A stretch of 64,000 bases of DNA. Source: Hyphomonadaceae bacterium. Lineage in GTDB: Bacteria > Pseudomonadota > Alphaproteobacteria > Caulobacterales > Aquidulcibacteraceae. Below, one piece after another: positions 28,950-37,945 of the stretch. The stretch lies in assembly GCA_021731815.1 (NCBI GenBank), contig JAKFWO010000033.1, forward strand, positions 20,185 to 84,184, in the 5' to 3' direction. Below the pieces are notes generated by a model that had not been told where the DNA came from, searched no databases, and was given only the letters and a program-made list of their open reading frames with translations. The stretch's first letter is position 1; each line of letters starts with the position of its first letter. A program made the translations under genes and the position numbers.

Positions 28950-29003
28950 TCGCCTCGGAACAGGTCAGTTTGCCGCCGGGATCCGGCTCCGGCAGGCATT
29001 TGA

Positions 29004-30497
29004 TCACACATTGGCCGCGGTTTCCGCTTCCTGGCGCGTCACACGGAAGGCTTCCTCGACCGTGGTGATCCCCTCCGCGACATAGGCCCGCGCCGCCGCC
29101 GCGAGATTGGGGCCGACCGCCAGCGCACTGGCCGCAATCAGCGCTTCATCGGCATTGTCGGCGATCATTTTCCGGATCTTTTCATCCACCCGCACCGCTT
29201 CATAGACCCCGAGCCGGCCGAGATAGCCCGTATTTCCGCATTCGGCGCAGCCTTTGGCGCGATAAATGGTGGTGCCCGGCGCGAGGCCGACCGAGCGGGC
29301 CGCGGCTTCGTCCGCTTTCTCCGCCTGACGGCAATGGGGACACAGCCGCCGCACCAGGCGCTGGGCCATGATCAATCGCAAGGTCGAAGCCAGCAGAAAG
29401 GGCTCGACCCCCATATCGCGCAGCCGCGTGATCGCGCCGGGCGCATCATTGGTATGGACGGTCGACAGCACGAGATGTCCGGTCAGGCTGGCCTGAACCG
29501 CGATCCGCGCGGTTTCCACGTCACGGATTTCGCCCACCATCACCACATCCGGATCCTGGCGCAGCACTGCACGCAGGCCGGCGGCAAAGGTCATGCCGAC
29601 CTTGGTATTGACCTGGGTCTGACCGACCCCGTCAATCGCATATTCGACCGGATCCTCGATGGTGAGGATATTGCGCGTCTGGTCATTGAGCGCCGAAAGC
29701 CCGGCATAGAGCGTCGTGGTCTTGCCCGAGCCGGTCGGTCCGGTCACGAGGATGATTCCATTGGGCTCGTTCAGCGCCGCGCGAAACAAAGCCAGCACGC
29801 CCGGAGGCATGCCCAATTGCTCCATCGCAAGATTGGCCTGTTCGCGGTCGAGGATCCGCATCACCACCCGTTCGCCGGCCCGCGCCGGCAGGGTCGAGAC
29901 CCGGACATCGAGCGTGCGCCCGCCCAGAGCCACCGAGATGCGTCCGTCCTGGGGGATCCGCTTTTCGGCGATGTCGAGCCGCGCCATCACTTTTACCCGC
30001 GAGACGAGCAGAGGCGTCAGGCGTTGGGGCAGGCGCAGCACTTCCTTGAGCACGCCATCCACCCGCATGCGGATGACAAGGCCGCTCTCAAATGGCTCGA
30101 TGTGAATGTCGGAAGCCCCGCGCCGCACGGAATCGGCAAGCACCGCATTGATCAGCCGAATGATCGGCGCATCGTCCTGGGTGTCGAGCAGGTCGGCCGC
30201 CGCGGGCAAATCCTCGACAAGGCTGTTGAGGTCGCCGGCTTTTTCGAGGCTTTCGGCACCGGTCGCCCCGACAAGGCCCTCGCCGCCATAGAGTTCCTGC
30301 AATTTCCGGTCAAAGGCCGAGGCTGAAATCCGCTCCACCGCCAGCGGTTTTCCGGCAACCCGACGCACTTCTGCAAGCCCCGCGGGCTCCGCCCCCTCGC
30401 GCATCGCGACATGTGCGATTTCGTCCACCGAAAGGATGACGATGCCCCGCGATTTCGCGAATCCATAAGCCAGAACGGGCGTTGAAGGCGAGGCCAT
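29004..30497 (-). CDS. gspE: Type II secretion ATPase E
   Basis: This is a 497-residue cytoplasmic hexameric ATPase that powers pseudopilus assembly. Walker A is VTGPTGSGKTTTLYAGL, the Asp box is TIEDPVEYAIDGVGQ, Walker B is VMVGEIRDVETA, and the His box is GHLVLSTVHTNDAPGAITRL. The zinc-binding tetracysteine is CPHC paired with CAEC. The N1E domain that contacts GspL is present at the start. It lies 27 bp after gspD. Confidence 0.97.
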   Translation of the reverse strand: MASPSTPVLAYGFAKSRGIVILSVDEIAHVAMREGAEPAGLAEVRRVAGKPLAVERISASAFDRKLQELYGGEGLVGATGAESLEKAGDLNSLVEDLPAAADLLDTQDDAPIIRLINAVLADSVRRGASDIHIEPFESGLVIRMRVDGVLKEVLRLPQRLTPLLVSRVKVMARLDIAEKRIPQDGRISVALGGRTLDVRVSTLPARAGERVVMRILDREQANLAMEQLGMPPGVLALFRAALNEPNGIILVTGPTGSGKTTTLYAGLSALNDQTRNILTIEDPVEYAIDGVGQTQVNTKVGMTFAAGLRAVLRQDPDVVMVGEIRDVETARIAVQASLTGHLVLSTVHTNDAPGAITRLRDMGVEPFLLASTLRLIMAQRLVRRLCPHCRQAEKADEAAARSVGLAPGTTIYRAKGCAECGNTGYLGRLGVYEAVRVDEKIRKMIADNADEALIAASALAVGPNLAAAARAYVAEGITTVEEAFRVTRQEAETAANV

Positions 30498-30524
30498 TCT
30501 CGGGTCAATCCTCCGGGCGAACGC

Positions 30525-33023
30525 TCATTCCTCAGGGCCAAAAGCAGGCGGCACCGGCACGACACCGGCACGGATCTCGCGCGCCTGCGAAGGATAGTCT
30601 ACCCGGAGCCGGGTTGAAAGCCCGACCGGCGGCGAAAACGCCGCAGGCATCGGCCGGAGGTTGTCGGCTTCGCGCACGGATCCGGCGGAGGTCCAGGAAG
30701 CAAAGCCCGAAACCGCAGCGTCAAAGCCCTCGGAATCGAAACCCGCCGGAATCTGGACCGGGCGGGCGCCGGGCGCGGGCAACAATGCCGGCGCGTCCCG
30801 CCGGGCGGCCGATTTTTCTCCGCGTGGCGGGGCCCCGGCATTCGGGAGAGCGGGATTTGGGGGAGCGGGATTCGCGGCAGGCGCTGCACCGGCCGGCGGG
30901 GGGACCGGCAACGCTCCGTCAAGCGGCGATGTCGGCGGCAATGGCTGGGGGTTGATCCGGCGCACCGGACCTTCTTCACCCGGAGGAATCGTCCCGAGAT
31001 AATCGCGAACCACTTCCTCGATCGGGCTGACGCCCGTATCGCCGCGGCTGACCTGGGCATCGCGAATGGTGCGGTAGCGGGGTGCCGTGACTTTCTGGGC
31101 GTCCTCGCGGCTGCGGATGATGCGCGGACGCAGAAAGATCATCAGATTGGTCTGATCCCGCGATTTGATATTGTTACGGAACAGATTTCCCAGAAAAGGA
31201 ATGTCGCCAAGGATCGGCACCCGTTCCTCGGTCCGGGTCTGTGACTGGCTGAGCAACCCGCCCAGCACCACGATGTCACCATCATCGGCGAGGATCGTCG
31301 TTTCCAGTTCGCGGGTATTGAACACGAGTTCCGGAATGGCGGGATCGGCCACGCCCTCGACGGTCGAGACCTCCTGGCGGATGCGCAGGGTGATCGCCCC
31401 ACCGGCATTGATCTGGGGCCGCACGGCGAGCTGGATGCCGACATCGCGCCGCTCGATCGTGCGGAAGGGATTGGTATTGTCGGCCCCCAGCGCTTCCCCG
31501 GTCGACACCGGCACTTCCTGGCCGACAAGGAAGGTCGCTTCCTCATTGTCGAGCGCCAGGATCGACGGGGTCGACAGGATATTGGATGCGGCGTCATTCT
31601 TCACCGCATTGATGATGACACCGAAAATGGCATTGCTGTTGATCTGCCCGCCAAAGCCCGCCAGCGAACCGAACGGCCCGAGCAGCGAAGAGATCGCCGT
31701 CGCCCGCAATTGGTCGACCGTTTCGCTGTCCAATGCGTCCGTATTGAGCAATGCACCGGTCAAGGCCAGAATATTGGGCGCGTTGTTGGAAAAATTGCTC
31801 GAAGCGAAGGGCACACCGCTCGAGCCATTTCCGCCCACCAGAAATTGCACGCCCAATTGACGGGCGACATTGTCGGAGACCTCGACCACGATCGCCTCGA
31901 CCAGCACCTGGCTGCGGCGGACATCCAATTGACGGATGACCTCGGCCAGGGTCTTCTGGGTTTCGGTATCGGCGCTGATCACCAGTGCATTGGCGTCGGC
32001 ATAGCGCGCGATCCGGGCCCGCCCGATCGCGCCGCTGATCGATCCGCCCTCGCCCCCGCCATTGGAGGCTGCAACAGGCGCACCGGCACCACCGGCGGGA
32101 ATATTGCTCTGGCCCGGGCGGCGGCCGGCGGGGCCGCTATCGGCCGGACCAAAGGGCGAGGCCTGGCCGGTCAGTTCCTGCAACACCGGCAGCAATTGCT
32201 CGGCATCGGCATGCTGGAGGCGGATCACCCTGATGTCGGAATTGGATTCCGCGCGATTGTCGAGATCGGCGATCATTTCCGCATAACGGCGCACGGCATC
32301 GGGCTCGCCGCGCAAAATGATGGTGTTGGAGCTTTCGACCGGCACGATCGAAATGGCCCCGCCGCGCGCGCCCGCGGCATTGTCGTCGCCACCGCTGCTG
32401 CCAAAGATCTGGCGCACCGCTTCAGCGATTTCGCGCGCCTGGCTGTTGACCAGCGCAACGGTTTTCAGCTCGGACTGGTCGCGATCGATCTGGGCAACGA
32501 TCCCACGCAGGCGCTTGAGATTATCCGCGTAATCGGCCACCACCACGGTATTCGAGCGGCGATTGGCGATGATCTGGCCCTGGCGGGACAAAAACGGCCG
32601 CAGCGTTTCGATGACGGAAGCGCTGTCCTGATTGGAAAAGCGGAACACTTCGGTGACATAACGCGTCGCCACGCCGGCGGTGCCCGGAAGCTGGGACAGG
32701 CCTTCCTCGAGCGTCACCACCAGCGACCCCGATGGCCCCGGAACCGCCACCAGCCCATTGGCGCGCAGGGTGGCGAGGAAGATCTCGAACATCTCCGAAT
32801 CATTGAGTGCACGATCGGAGAAAACGGTGACCGACCCCTTGACCCGCGGATCGACGATCACCGTCCGCCCGGTCTGGCGCGCAACATCGGCGATGAAGGC
32901 GCGGATATCGGCGTCCTGGGCGGTCAGCACCTGTTGCTGGGCATAGAGGGCCGGGCCGGGAGCGAGCAATGCGCCCAGCGCGCTGAGCACAAACAGACGC
33001 GAAGCCTTGTTGGGTGATTTCAT
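30525..33023 (-). CDS. gspD: Type II secretion outer-membrane secretin D, with long C-terminal extension
   Basis: This 832-residue protein, longer than the usual 650-700, has a signal peptide (ending near GPALYA) and N0-N3 periplasmic domains (VLTAQDADIRAFIADVARQT; TEVFRFSNQDSASVIETLRP; VRVIRLQHADAEQLLPVL-type segments). The secretin core has VPVSTGEALGADNTNPFRTI and VLGGLLSQSQTRTEERVPIL. The core ends near FLRPRIIRSREDA, and about 180 residues remain, rich in Pro and Ala (PLPPTSPLDGALPVPPPAGA) and ending in a more structured segment. The usual short S-domain is not obvious. A glycine-rich insertion sits between N2 and N3. Confidence 0.95.
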   Translation of the reverse strand: MKSPNKASRLFVLSALGALLAPGPALYAQQQVLTAQDADIRAFIADVARQTGRTVIVDPRVKGSVTVFSDRALNDSEMFEIFLATLRANGLVAVPGPSGSLVVTLEEGLSQLPGTAGVATRYVTEVFRFSNQDSASVIETLRPFLSRQGQIIANRRSNTVVVADYADNLKRLRGIVAQIDRDQSELKTVALVNSQAREIAEAVRQIFGSSGGDDNAAGARGGAISIVPVESSNTIILRGEPDAVRRYAEMIADLDNRAESNSDIRVIRLQHADAEQLLPVLQELTGQASPFGPADSGPAGRRPGQSNIPAGGAGAPVAASNGGGEGGSISGAIGRARIARYADANALVISADTETQKTLAEVIRQLDVRRSQVLVEAIVVEVSDNVARQLGVQFLVGGNGSSGVPFASSNFSNNAPNILALTGALLNTDALDSETVDQLRATAISSLLGPFGSLAGFGGQINSNAIFGVIINAVKNDAASNILSTPSILALDNEEATFLVGQEVPVSTGEALGADNTNPFRTIERRDVGIQLAVRPQINAGGAITLRIRQEVSTVEGVADPAIPELVFNTRELETTILADDGDIVVLGGLLSQSQTRTEERVPILGDIPFLGNLFRNNIKSRDQTNLMIFLRPRIIRSREDAQKVTAPRYRTIRDAQVSRGDTGVSPIEEVVRDYLGTIPPGEEGPVRRINPQPLPPTSPLDGALPVPPPAGAAPAANPAPPNPALPNAGAPPRGEKSAARRDAPALLPAPGARPVQIPAGFDSEGFDAAVSGFASWTSAGSVREADNLRPMPAAFSPPVGLSTRLRVDYPSQAREIRAGVVPVPPAFGPEE

Positions 33024-33363
33024 CGGCTGATCCGTCCCTGTTTACGCATCCTTGTGGTCATCTTCGGTTGTCCCTGGCGCATTTGGCCATCAAGCGCCCG
33101 GGATCCGCTGAAAACCCCGCCCGGTACCCCGAATTTTCATTTCAGCCCTCTCGCCCGAAAGCAAGCGACATGCCCCGAAAGGTCCTGATTGGCTGCACAC
33201 ACCTGCCGATCGTCGCATGTTTGCAACGAGTCGAGGGAAAAAAGCCGCCAGAAATTTCACATCAGCGTCATATAGCCGCTCAATGCGACAGATTTATTCC
33301 ACAGCGCAAGGAGGCAAAACGGAGACCGGCCCCAACCCATTTTCAAACGATCGCGTGCTTGAG
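33024..33363. other. Non-coding gap between gspC and gspD
   Basis: This is 340 bp within an otherwise tight operon. No frame here looks coding. It is more AT-rich than its surroundings in the middle (around 33230-33300) and could hold an internal promoter for gspD onwards. I could not identify a specific -35/-10 pair or an operator. Confidence 0.55.
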
Positions 33364-34251
33364 CTAACGACCTTTTAGAGCGGCACCCTTCACCCTGACG
33401 GTCCTGACGGCTCCCCCGCGCTCGAAGCGCAGCGTGATTTCCCCGCCTTGCGCCAGAATTCCCGGCAATTCCTCGATAGGCTCGGCGCTCGACAGCGGCG
33501 CGCCATTCAGCTCGGTCAGGATGTCGCCGGCCTTGAGGCCGATCTTTTCCACTTCCGGGGCGGCACCCGCGGTTTCGATGCGATAGCCGGTGACGGCATT
33601 GCCGACCCGCCGCGGAATGAGGCTCGCTTCCGTCAGAAAGCGGGCAAAATTGGCCTCCACCGCAGTGCCGGATGGCGGCGCGGGATTGGCCTCCGCAACC
33701 GGAACCGCCGGTGCCCTCGCGCCCTGAACCGGCCCCGCCCCGAACGCATTGCCCGCCTGCGGCGCGGCCGCGAGGGCCGATGCGGTATTGCGGGGTGGAA
33801 AGCCAAGCTTGAGGCGCGCGCCGCCGCGATCGAGAATCACATGGTCGGCAAAGACTTCGCGTAACACCAGGCCGGGAGCCGGGCTTTCCCCGACCCGAAA
33901 GGCGATCTGGGGACCATTATTGGCAGAGATGATGGCCGTTCCCTGTTCGGGACGCCCACCTCCGCGCAGCCCATAAAGACGCAGGCCGAGCGATTCCGCC
34001 GACAGGGTCTGGGCAGTCGCAAAGGCCTGGGCGCGATAAAACGGATCGTAACGTTGCAGGACCGCGAAATCCGGCTGCGGGGTGAGCAACGCCGCCGCAG
34101 CCGGCGGGGATCCCACCGGCCCGAGCGGCGCAAGGCCGGCCCAGACGAGCGACGCGATCACCCCGGCCAAGGCCGCTGCGCCAATTCCCTCAACAAGAGA
34201 AAATGCCGTGATTCCACGATCGGAAAAAAATGCACCGGGCTGTAACCGCAA
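33364..34251 (-). CDS. gspC: Type II secretion inner-membrane protein C
   Basis: This is a 295-residue protein with a short cytoplasmic end, one membrane span (about residues 20-42), the homology region that contacts the secretin (LRLYGLRGGGRPEQGTAIIS, ADHVILDRGGARLKLGF), a Pro/Ala linker, and a C-terminal PDZ domain (GLKAGDILTELNGAPLSSAE). It couples the inner platform to GspD. The start is a TTG at 34249-34251, with AAGGG and AGG upstream; no better ATG lies ahead of the membrane span. It is the first gene of the gsp cluster. Confidence 0.93.
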   Translation of the reverse strand: MRLQPGAFFSDRGITAFSLVEGIGAAALAGVIASLVWAGLAPLGPVGSPPAAAALLTPQPDFAVLQRYDPFYRAQAFATAQTLSAESLGLRLYGLRGGGRPEQGTAIISANNGPQIAFRVGESPAPGLVLREVFADHVILDRGGARLKLGFPPRNTASALAAAPQAGNAFGAGPVQGARAPAVPVAEANPAPPSGTAVEANFARFLTEASLIPRRVGNAVTGYRIETAGAAPEVEKIGLKAGDILTELNGAPLSSAEPIEELPGILAQGGEITLRFERGGAVRTVRVKGAALKGR

Positions 34252-34669
34252 ACCTGATCCCTTTCACTTCACCCGATAAAGGTCTTTCCGGTGATATCGT
34301 GACCCGCTGACATGGTGGAAAGCCTGTCTGCGCAAGAATGCTTCGATGAGAACAATGGCTTGAACCGCCCGACCGGCGATAATTCACGGCGCGACAGAGC
34401 CCGACCTGTCGCGCAATCGCCGATAATCCGTCGAGCCATGACATCTAGGCCACCGATATGACAATAGCATGACGCAGAAACATGACACACGAACATAACA
34501 CAGAATCCGGAACCTCGCCGCCAGTGCCGAATGCAGTGCGCGGCCAATCTGTCACGGGGCACGACGCCGTAGCGAACCCTTGCTATCGACGGGCGGAATG
34601 TTAATCAGGCGCGCCTGCCAGCCCTCTCGTCCCTCTCTCCAAACGCCCCTCCCCGCACAGGATCGCCGC
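34252..34669. other. Divergent promoter region of gspC and sucC
   Basis: This is 418 bp without a gene. It holds the leaders of gspC (minus) and sucC (plus) and the direct-repeat array listed at 34458-34500. The first half downstream of the array towards gspC contains no other obvious repeat. Confidence 0.6.
34458..34500 (-). promoter_or_regulatory. Pho-box-like TGTCAT direct repeats upstream of gspC
   Basis: Read on the minus strand towards gspC, hexamers TGTTAT, TGTCAT, CGTCAT and TGTCAT start at 34500, 34487, 34474 and 34463, with spacings of 13, 13 and 11 bp. A further TGTCAT lies at 34443. The 11-bp pair (GCGTCAT-GCTA-TTGTCAT) has the 7-4-7 architecture of a PhoB box (CTGTCAT-N4-CTGTCAT) with 5 of 7 and 6 of 7 matches. 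The array is about 206 bp from the gspC start. PhoB binding is an inference. Confidence 0.55.
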
Positions 34670-35866
34670 ATGAATATCCACGAACATCAGGCCAAGACGC
34701 TGCTTGCTTCCTTCGGTGCGCCGGTCGGGCGCGGATTTGCCGCCTTCAGCCCCGAGCAGGCGGAAGAGATCGCCGGCCAATTGCCGGGTCCGGTCTATGT
34801 CATCAAGGCGCAGATCCATGCCGGCGGACGCGGCAAGGGCCGCTTCATCGAGCCCGAAGCCGGCGAGAAAGGCGGCGTGCGCATTGCCAAATCAGTGGCG
34901 GAAGTCGGCGAATTTGCCCGCCAGATGCTCGGCCACACGCTTGTCACCAAACAGACCGGCCCGGCCGGCCGCGTGGTGCGGCGGCTTTATGTCGAGGAAG
35001 GCGCGCGCATCGCGCGGGAATATTATCTGTCCGTGCTCGTCGATCGCGAGAGCGGAAAAGTCGCCTTTGTCGGTTCTGCCGAAGGCGGGATGGATATCGA
35101 GGAAGTCGCCCACCACCATCCGGAAAAGATCATCACCCGCATCATCGATCCGGCATCGGGCCCGCTTCCGGCGGACATGGCGGCGATGGCGCATGAGCTA
35201 GGGCTTGCCGACGATCTCGGGACCCAATTCGTGGCGCTGGCCGAAATCCTCTATCGCGCCTTCACCCGATCCGACATGAACATGCTCGAACTCAATCCGC
35301 TGATGGTCTCGGATGAGGGCAAGCTGGTATGCCTCGATGCCAAGATCAGTTTCGATCCCAATGCCGCTTTCCGCCATCCCGAATGGGCCGCCTTGCGCGA
35401 CCATACCGAGGAGGATGAGAAGGAGATCGAGGCCTCGAAATACGACCTTGCCTATATTGCGCTCGATGGCGAGATCGGGTGCATGGTCAATGGGGCGGGC
35501 CTGGCCATGGCCACCATGGATATCATCAAGCTCTATGGCATGGAACCGGCCAATTTCCTCGATGTCGGCGGCGGTGCCAGTCGCGAAAAAGTCACCGCGG
35601 CCTTCAAGATCATTACGGCCGATCCAAAAGTGAAGGGCATCCTCGTCAATATTTTTGGCGGGATCATGCGCTGTGACGTGATTGCCGAAGGCGTGATCGC
35701 GGCGGTCCGGGATGTCGGGCTCAAGGTTCCGCTGGTCGTGCGGCTCGAGGGCACCAATGTCGCCGAAGGCAAGGCGATCCTTGGCCAATCCGGGCTCGCC
35801 ATCATCCCGGCCGATGACCTTGCCGACGCGGCGCAAAAGATCGTGGCGGCGGTGAGAGCTGGCTGA
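34670..35866 (+). CDS. sucC: Succinyl-CoA synthetase beta subunit
   Basis: This 398-residue ATP-grasp subunit of the TCA-cycle enzyme makes ATP or GTP from succinyl-Co[19 protein letters not shown] opens the protein, then IHAGGRGKG (nucleotide loop), [20 protein letters not shown] (metal site), [19 protein letters not shown] and [12 protein letters not shown]. The start is the ATG at 34670 with AGGA upstream. The sucD gene that normally follows is absent: tRNA-Leu begins 15 bp after the stop. Confidence 0.95.
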   Translation: MNIHEHQAKTLLASFGAPVGRGFAAFSPEQAEEIAGQLPGPVYVIKAQIHAGGRGKGRFIEPEAGEKGGVRIAKSVAEVGEFARQMLGHTLVTKQTGPAGRVVRRLYVEEGARIAREYYLSVLVDRESGKVAFVGSAEGGMDIEEVAHHHPEKIITRIIDPASGPLPADMAAMAHELGLADDLGTQFVALAEILYRAFTRSDMNMLELNPLMVSDEGKLVCLDAKISFDPNAAFRHPEWAALRDHTEEDEKEIEASKYDLAYIALDGEIGCMVNGAGLAMATMDIIKLYGMEPANFLDVGGGASREKVTAAFKIITADPKVKGILVNIFGGIMRCDVIAEGVIAAVRDVGLKVPLVVRLEGTNVAEGKAILGQSGLAIIPADDLADAAQKIVAAVRAG

Positions 35867-35881
35867 GCAGACAATGAGGAC

Positions 35882-35967
35882 GCGGACGTGGCGAAACCGG
35901 TAGACGCACCAGACTTAAAATCTGGCGTCTTTTAGACATGCGGGTTCGAGTCCCGCCGTCCGCACCA
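35882..35967 (+). tRNA. tRNA-Leu (anticodon UAA)
   Basis: The acceptor stem GCGGACG (35882-35888) pairs with CGTCCGC (35957-35963), followed by A and an encoded CCA (35965-35967). The anticodon stem is CCAGA/TCTGG with loop CTTAAAA and anticodon TAA at 35916-35918. The long variable arm is of class II type, as in tRNA-Leu. The T-arm loop TTCGAGT is present. It sits 15 bp after sucC and may be processed from its transcript. Confidence 0.97.
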
Positions 35968-36436
35968 CCCCAGGAGCAAGAGCGGCCAAAAATGGCTCCA
36001 AAAGCTCCGGCGATCACCGGGACAACAAACCCGATGGACAATTCCTTCGGGGGATCGGCCGCTGCGTGCTCTCGCGAAGGGAAAGTGAGCCAGTCCCCGG
36101 ATCCGGTCCGTTTATCTGGTAACTCCGTTCGCCTTTCTTTCTGGTTGGGGGGTAGTGGCCAAGGCCCTCGGAGCGGAGCTCTTGCGTAGCTCAGGCGAAG
36201 CGGGCCGGGCGCGCGGGGATCAAGTCGATTCACAGGCGCGACGAATGTGCGGAGCGTCCGGCTTCGCTCATGGTGCCCCTGTGCCGGAAATATGGCCGGA
36301 AAGATGCGCGCAGGAATTCCCCGCTTTGACCATGCTTTCGCGCCGGGGAAATGACCTTGGCTCCCGCAATGGTCATTTTTTGATTGGCGCGGCGACAAAG
36401 TCCGGCTAGGCTCTATCACAGGCAGGGAGATGAGAA
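35968..36436. other. Gene-free stretch after tRNA-Leu
   Basis: This is 469 bp between the tRNA and the DUF4139 genes. No frame is convincing: one begins inside the tRNA 3' end (the familiar MRVRVPPSAP artefact) and another needs a GTG start with odd composition. No second copy of the tRNA 3' end is present in the window, so there is no evidence of an integrated element. Confidence 0.6.
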
Positions 36437-37945
36437 ATGCAAAAACCAGAGGGAACACGCATGGGTCGGCTGGGTCTGATCGGGATGGTGGCGGTGGTTT
36501 TGCTGCCGACTCTGGCGGCTGCGCAAGGCAGTGCCCAGGCCGGAGGCAGTGCCCAGGCCGGAGGCAGCGCCCCGGCCGGAGGCAGCGAACGTCTGGCCAT
36601 CACGATCTATAATGAAAATCGCGCACTGGTCGAGGACACGCGCCGGATCGACCTCAAAAATGGTCGCCAAAGGGTGGAATTTCCCAATGTCTCGGCGCGC
36701 ATTGAATCGGAAACCGTGGTCCTGACCGGCCGCGCTTTCGGCATTGTCGAGCAGAATTTCGATTTCGACCTCCTCACCCCCTCGAAAATGATGGAAAAGG
36801 CGGTCGGATCAACCGTAAAACTGGTGCGGACCAATCCCGCCACCGGCAAGGAATTGATCGAAAGTGCCGAAATCCTGTCCGTGGTCGAAGGCGTGGTGCT
36901 GCGGATCGGCGACCGGATCGAAGTGCTGCGCGACGACGGATTGCCGGTGCGGGTGTTGTTCGACCGCATTCCCGAAAATCTGCGTGCGCGACCGACCTTG
37001 TCGGTGACGCTGGATTCGACAGAAGCGGGGGCGCGCCCGCTGACCTTGCGTTATCTGACGGGTGGATTGTCCTGGGCGGCCGATTACGTGGCATTGTTCG
37101 ACGAAAAGGCCGGCAAGCTCGACCTCCAGGGCTGGGTGACGCTGACCAATCAGTCGGGCGCGTCCTATCGGAACGCACTGACCCAATTGGTGGCCGGCAA
37201 AGTGGGCGAGGAAAGCAATGTGGTCGAGGAAAGCAGGCCGTTATGGTGGAATAATTGGCGTCGCGGGAGCAATCGCAAAATCGCCGGCGTAAAGGAAGCG
37301 GGAACCGGCGGCGAACCCGAAGGCACCGAATTTCAGGATTACAGGCTCTATACCCTGCCCGAAGCCACCAATATTGCCGAAAACCAGACCAAGCAGGTCA
37401 GCCTGATCGATGCCAAGGGGGCCGGGGCCGAGAAGATCTACCGGATCGAGCGCGCCAATTTCCAGAATGACAACAATCCCCAAAGCGCCAGTGTCAAGAT
37501 CGGCTTCACCAATTCGAAAACCGCCGGGCTCGGCGTGTCTTTGCCTGCGGGCGTGGTTCGTTTTTACGCCAGTGACAAGGATGGCAGGGCGCAATTCATC
37601 GGCGAGAACCGGATCGGACACACGCCGCAGGGCTCGGATGTGGAACTCGAAATCGGGGCGGCCTTTGATGTGACGGTCCAGAGCGCGGTGGTCAGCCAGG
37701 AATCGATCACCGAAGGCGTGAGCCGGACCTCGATGCGCTATGTGTTTCGCAATGCCCGGGGCGAGGCCGCCAATGTGCAGCTCATCCAGACGGGATTGAA
37801 CGGCGCGCGTGAATTTGAAGCCGCCAGCATCAAGCCGGAAAGAATCGACGCCTACACCGAAATGTTCAAGGTTTCCGTGCCGGCGCGTGGCGAGACCGTG
37901 CTGAGTTTTCAGGTGAAAGAAGGCCGCCCGCGGAAGGGCAAGTGA
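36437..37945 (+). CDS. Secreted DUF4139-domain protein, first of a tandem pair
   Basis: This is a 502-residue protein with a signal peptide (cleavage near LAAA-QG) and then a short Gly/Ser/Ala/Gln repeat (residues about 30-50, an 18-bp DNA repeat at 36526-36577). The DUF4139 body begins LAITIYNENRALVEDTRRID. Segments shared with the next gene include PENLRARPTLS and the W-[AK]-ADYV motif that follows it, and FQDYRLYTLPEATNIAENQTKQV. The C-terminal part is beta-rich with VRTVQSAVV-like strands. The function of the family is unknown; the architecture suggests a periplasmic or surface protein. It overlaps the next gene by 4 bp. Confidence 0.88.
   Translation: MQKPEGTRMGRLGLIGMVAVVLLPTLAAAQGSAQAGGSAQAGGSAPAGGSERLAITIYNENRALVEDTRRIDLKNGRQRVEFPNVSARIESETVVLTGRAFGIVEQNFDFDLLTPSKMMEKAVGSTVKLVRTNPATGKELIESAEILSVVEGVVLRIGDRIEVLRDDGLPVRVLFDRIPENLRARPTLSVTLDSTEAGARPLTLRYLTGGLSWAADYVALFDEKAGKLDLQGWVTLTNQSGASYRNALTQLVAGKVGEESNVVEESRPLWWNNWRRGSNRKIAGVKEAGTGGEPEGTEFQDYRLYTLPEATNIAENQTKQVSLIDAKGAGAEKIYRIERANFQNDNNPQSASVKIGFTNSKTAGLGVSLPAGVVRFYASDKDGRAQFIGENRIGHTPQGSDVELEIGAAFDVTVQSAVVSQESITEGVSRTSMRYVFRNARGEAANVQLIQTGLNGAREFEAASIKPERIDAYTEMFKVSVPARGETVLSFQVKEGRPRKGK
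36526..36577 (+). repeat. 18-bp in-frame repeat in DUF4139 gene
   Basis: There are three units of GGAGGCAGTGCCCAGGCC type (the first truncated by 2 bp at its 5' end, the second exact, the third with two substitutions), and a fourth partial unit follows. They encode GSAQAG-like hexapeptides just after the signal peptide. Copy changes would stay in frame. Confidence 0.9.

Noticed and set aside
33014..33367. 117-codon plus-strand frame in the gspC-gspD gap
   Set aside because: No ribosome binding site or domain, and it runs opposite the operon direction.
35938..36189. Small frame beginning MRVRVPPSAPP
   Set aside because: It starts inside the tRNA-Leu T-arm; this peptide is the well-known translation of a tRNA 3' end.
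36155..36409. 84-codon frame from a GTG with G-rich sequence upstream
   Set aside because: No domain, odd composition and a non-ATG start; not enough to call a gene.
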